Made by a program: the position numbers and the translations under genes. From positions 1-54,762 of the forward strand of contig PNNC01000073.1 in the NCBI GenBank assembly GCA_013824015.1: a stretch of DNA of 54,762 nucleotides, in the 5' to 3' direction. The notes under the pieces were generated by a model that was not told where the DNA came from, did no database searches, and worked only from the letters and a program-made list of their open reading frames with translations. Of the stretch, positions 54,184 through 54,762 are shown one piece after another (the first letter of the stretch is position 1; each line of letters begins with the position of its first letter). This DNA comes from Polaromonas sp. Its GTDB lineage: Bacteria; Pseudomonadota; Gammaproteobacteria; Burkholderiales; Burkholderiaceae_C.

Positions 54184-54762
54184 TTATTTATAACCCACCC
54201 GGTCCAGCATCTGCTGCACCTTGACCTGGTTTTTCGCGACCACGCCCAGGGGGATGTTTTCGGGCTTGAAGCCGATGCCGCCCATGGCGACGATGGCCGG
54301 GTTGCTGGCGCTCACGCCTTTGGCGGCCGGGAACTCGTTGTTGCCGTTGGCGAAGTAGTCCTGGGCAAAGGGGCTGGAGAGAAACTCGAGGAACTTGACC
54401 GCGTTGGCCGGGTTCTTGGCGTGTCTGGCAACGGCCGCTCCGGCGATGTTGACGTGGGTGCCCGACGTCGCCTGGTTCGGGAACATGACCTTGACCTTTT
54501 GCATCACCGCCTTGTCATCGGCCTTGTCGGACTTGATCAGGCGCGCGACGTAATAGCTGTTGGTGATGGCCACGCCGCATTCGCCGGAAGCCACGGCCTT
54601 GATCTGGTCGGTGTCGCCTCCCTTGGGGGCACGCGCCATGTTGGCGACCACACCCTTGAGCCATTCCTCGCCTTTGGCATCACCGAGGCGCTCGACCACG
54701 GTGGCAAACAGCGACAGGTTGTAGGGGTGGGAGCCCGAGCGGGTGCAGACCAGGCCCTTGAG
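54184..54762 (-). CDS. Fe(3+)-type ABC transporter periplasmic receptor (partial)
   Basis: The last 192 codons and the stop of a receptor that runs past the window end. VCTRSGSHPYNLSLFATVVE, GDTDQIKAVASGECGVAITN and SYYVARL are typical of FbpA/FutA-type iron-binding proteins; the Tyr pair of NSYYVA is the iron-ligand position in that family. GTHVNIAGAAVARHAKNP is another block. It delivers ferric iron to an ABC permease; the partner genes are not in the window. Confidence 0.9.
   Translation of the reverse strand, partial: LKGLVCTRSGSHPYNLSLFATVVERLGDAKGEEWLKGVVANMARAPKGGDTDQIKAVASGECGVAITNSYYVARLIKSDKADDKAVMQKVKVMFPNQATSGTHVNIAGAAVARHAKNPANAVKFLEFLSSPFAQDYFANGNNEFPAAKGVSASNPAIVAMGGIGFKPENIPLGVVAKNQVKVQQMLDRVGYK

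Overview
The window reads as chromosomal DNA of a Comamonadaceae-type betaproteobacterium (Polaromonas/Rhodoferax/Variovorax-like). The grounds are high GC, six Bug (TctC-type) solute receptors scattered among catabolic genes, a dnaG-rpoD pair with a long Ala/Lys/Pro-rich RpoD N-terminus, a complete protocatechuate 4,5-cleavage (pmd/lig) cluster, and a dispersed intergenic repeat with the core ATAGCTGC. The genus is an inference.

Layout. (1) 1-4138: aldarate (glucarate/galactarate) catabolism: 3' end of garD, a Bug receptor, garL, garR and a second Bug receptor. (2) 4139-7676: repeat-rich DNA with an OpuC-like receptor-permease fusion on the minus strand, a YfcG-like glutathione transferase gene, and a small exported-protein gene lying between the transferase 3' end and a diverged copy of that 3' end. 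(3) 7677-14497: a type I restriction-modification operon, hsdR-mrr-like-hsdM-hsdS. (4) 14745-19657: LysR regulator, polysaccharide deacetylase-like hydrolase, Bug receptor, amidase and PPC-domain protein, probably uptake and hydrolysis of an unknown amide. (5) 19777-27141: MetE-like methyltransferase divergent from vanA, then a GntR regulator, vanB and a TRAP transporter dctPQM: vanillate (or related aromatic acid) uptake and O-demethylation to protocatechuate. (6) 27332-38950: Bug, DUF1932 dehydrogenase, LysR-Bug pair on the minus strand, and a long plus-strand operon: ModA-like protein, OMA hydratase, CHA aldolase, Bug, PDC hydrolase, protocatechuate 4,5-dioxygenase alpha and beta, CHMS dehydrogenase, aldo/keto reductase. 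This takes protocatechuate to pyruvate and oxaloacetate; no OMA tautomerase gene is seen. (7) 38951-44783: a small exported-protein gene flanked by the rpoD 3' end and a perfect 63-bp copy of it, then rpoD and dnaG. (8) 44872-54762: acyl-CoA ligase, YihY-type membrane protein, two UspA proteins, gamma-glutamyltransferase lipoprotein, BON protein, exported coiled-coil protein, Crp/Fnr regulator, SDR dehydrogenase and a partial iron-type ABC receptor. A perfect FNR-type box precedes the second uspA gene.

The most unusual signals are (a) two loci with the same architecture, where the 3' end of a resident gene is duplicated on the far side of a convergent small exported-protein gene; (b) a signal-less ModA-like protein heading the pmd operon where a tautomerase is expected; (c) an Mrr-like nuclease gene inside the type I operon; (d) a dispersed repeat that supplies the first codons of the vanillate-locus GntR gene. 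No rRNA, tRNA, CRISPR array, transposase or integrase was recognised.
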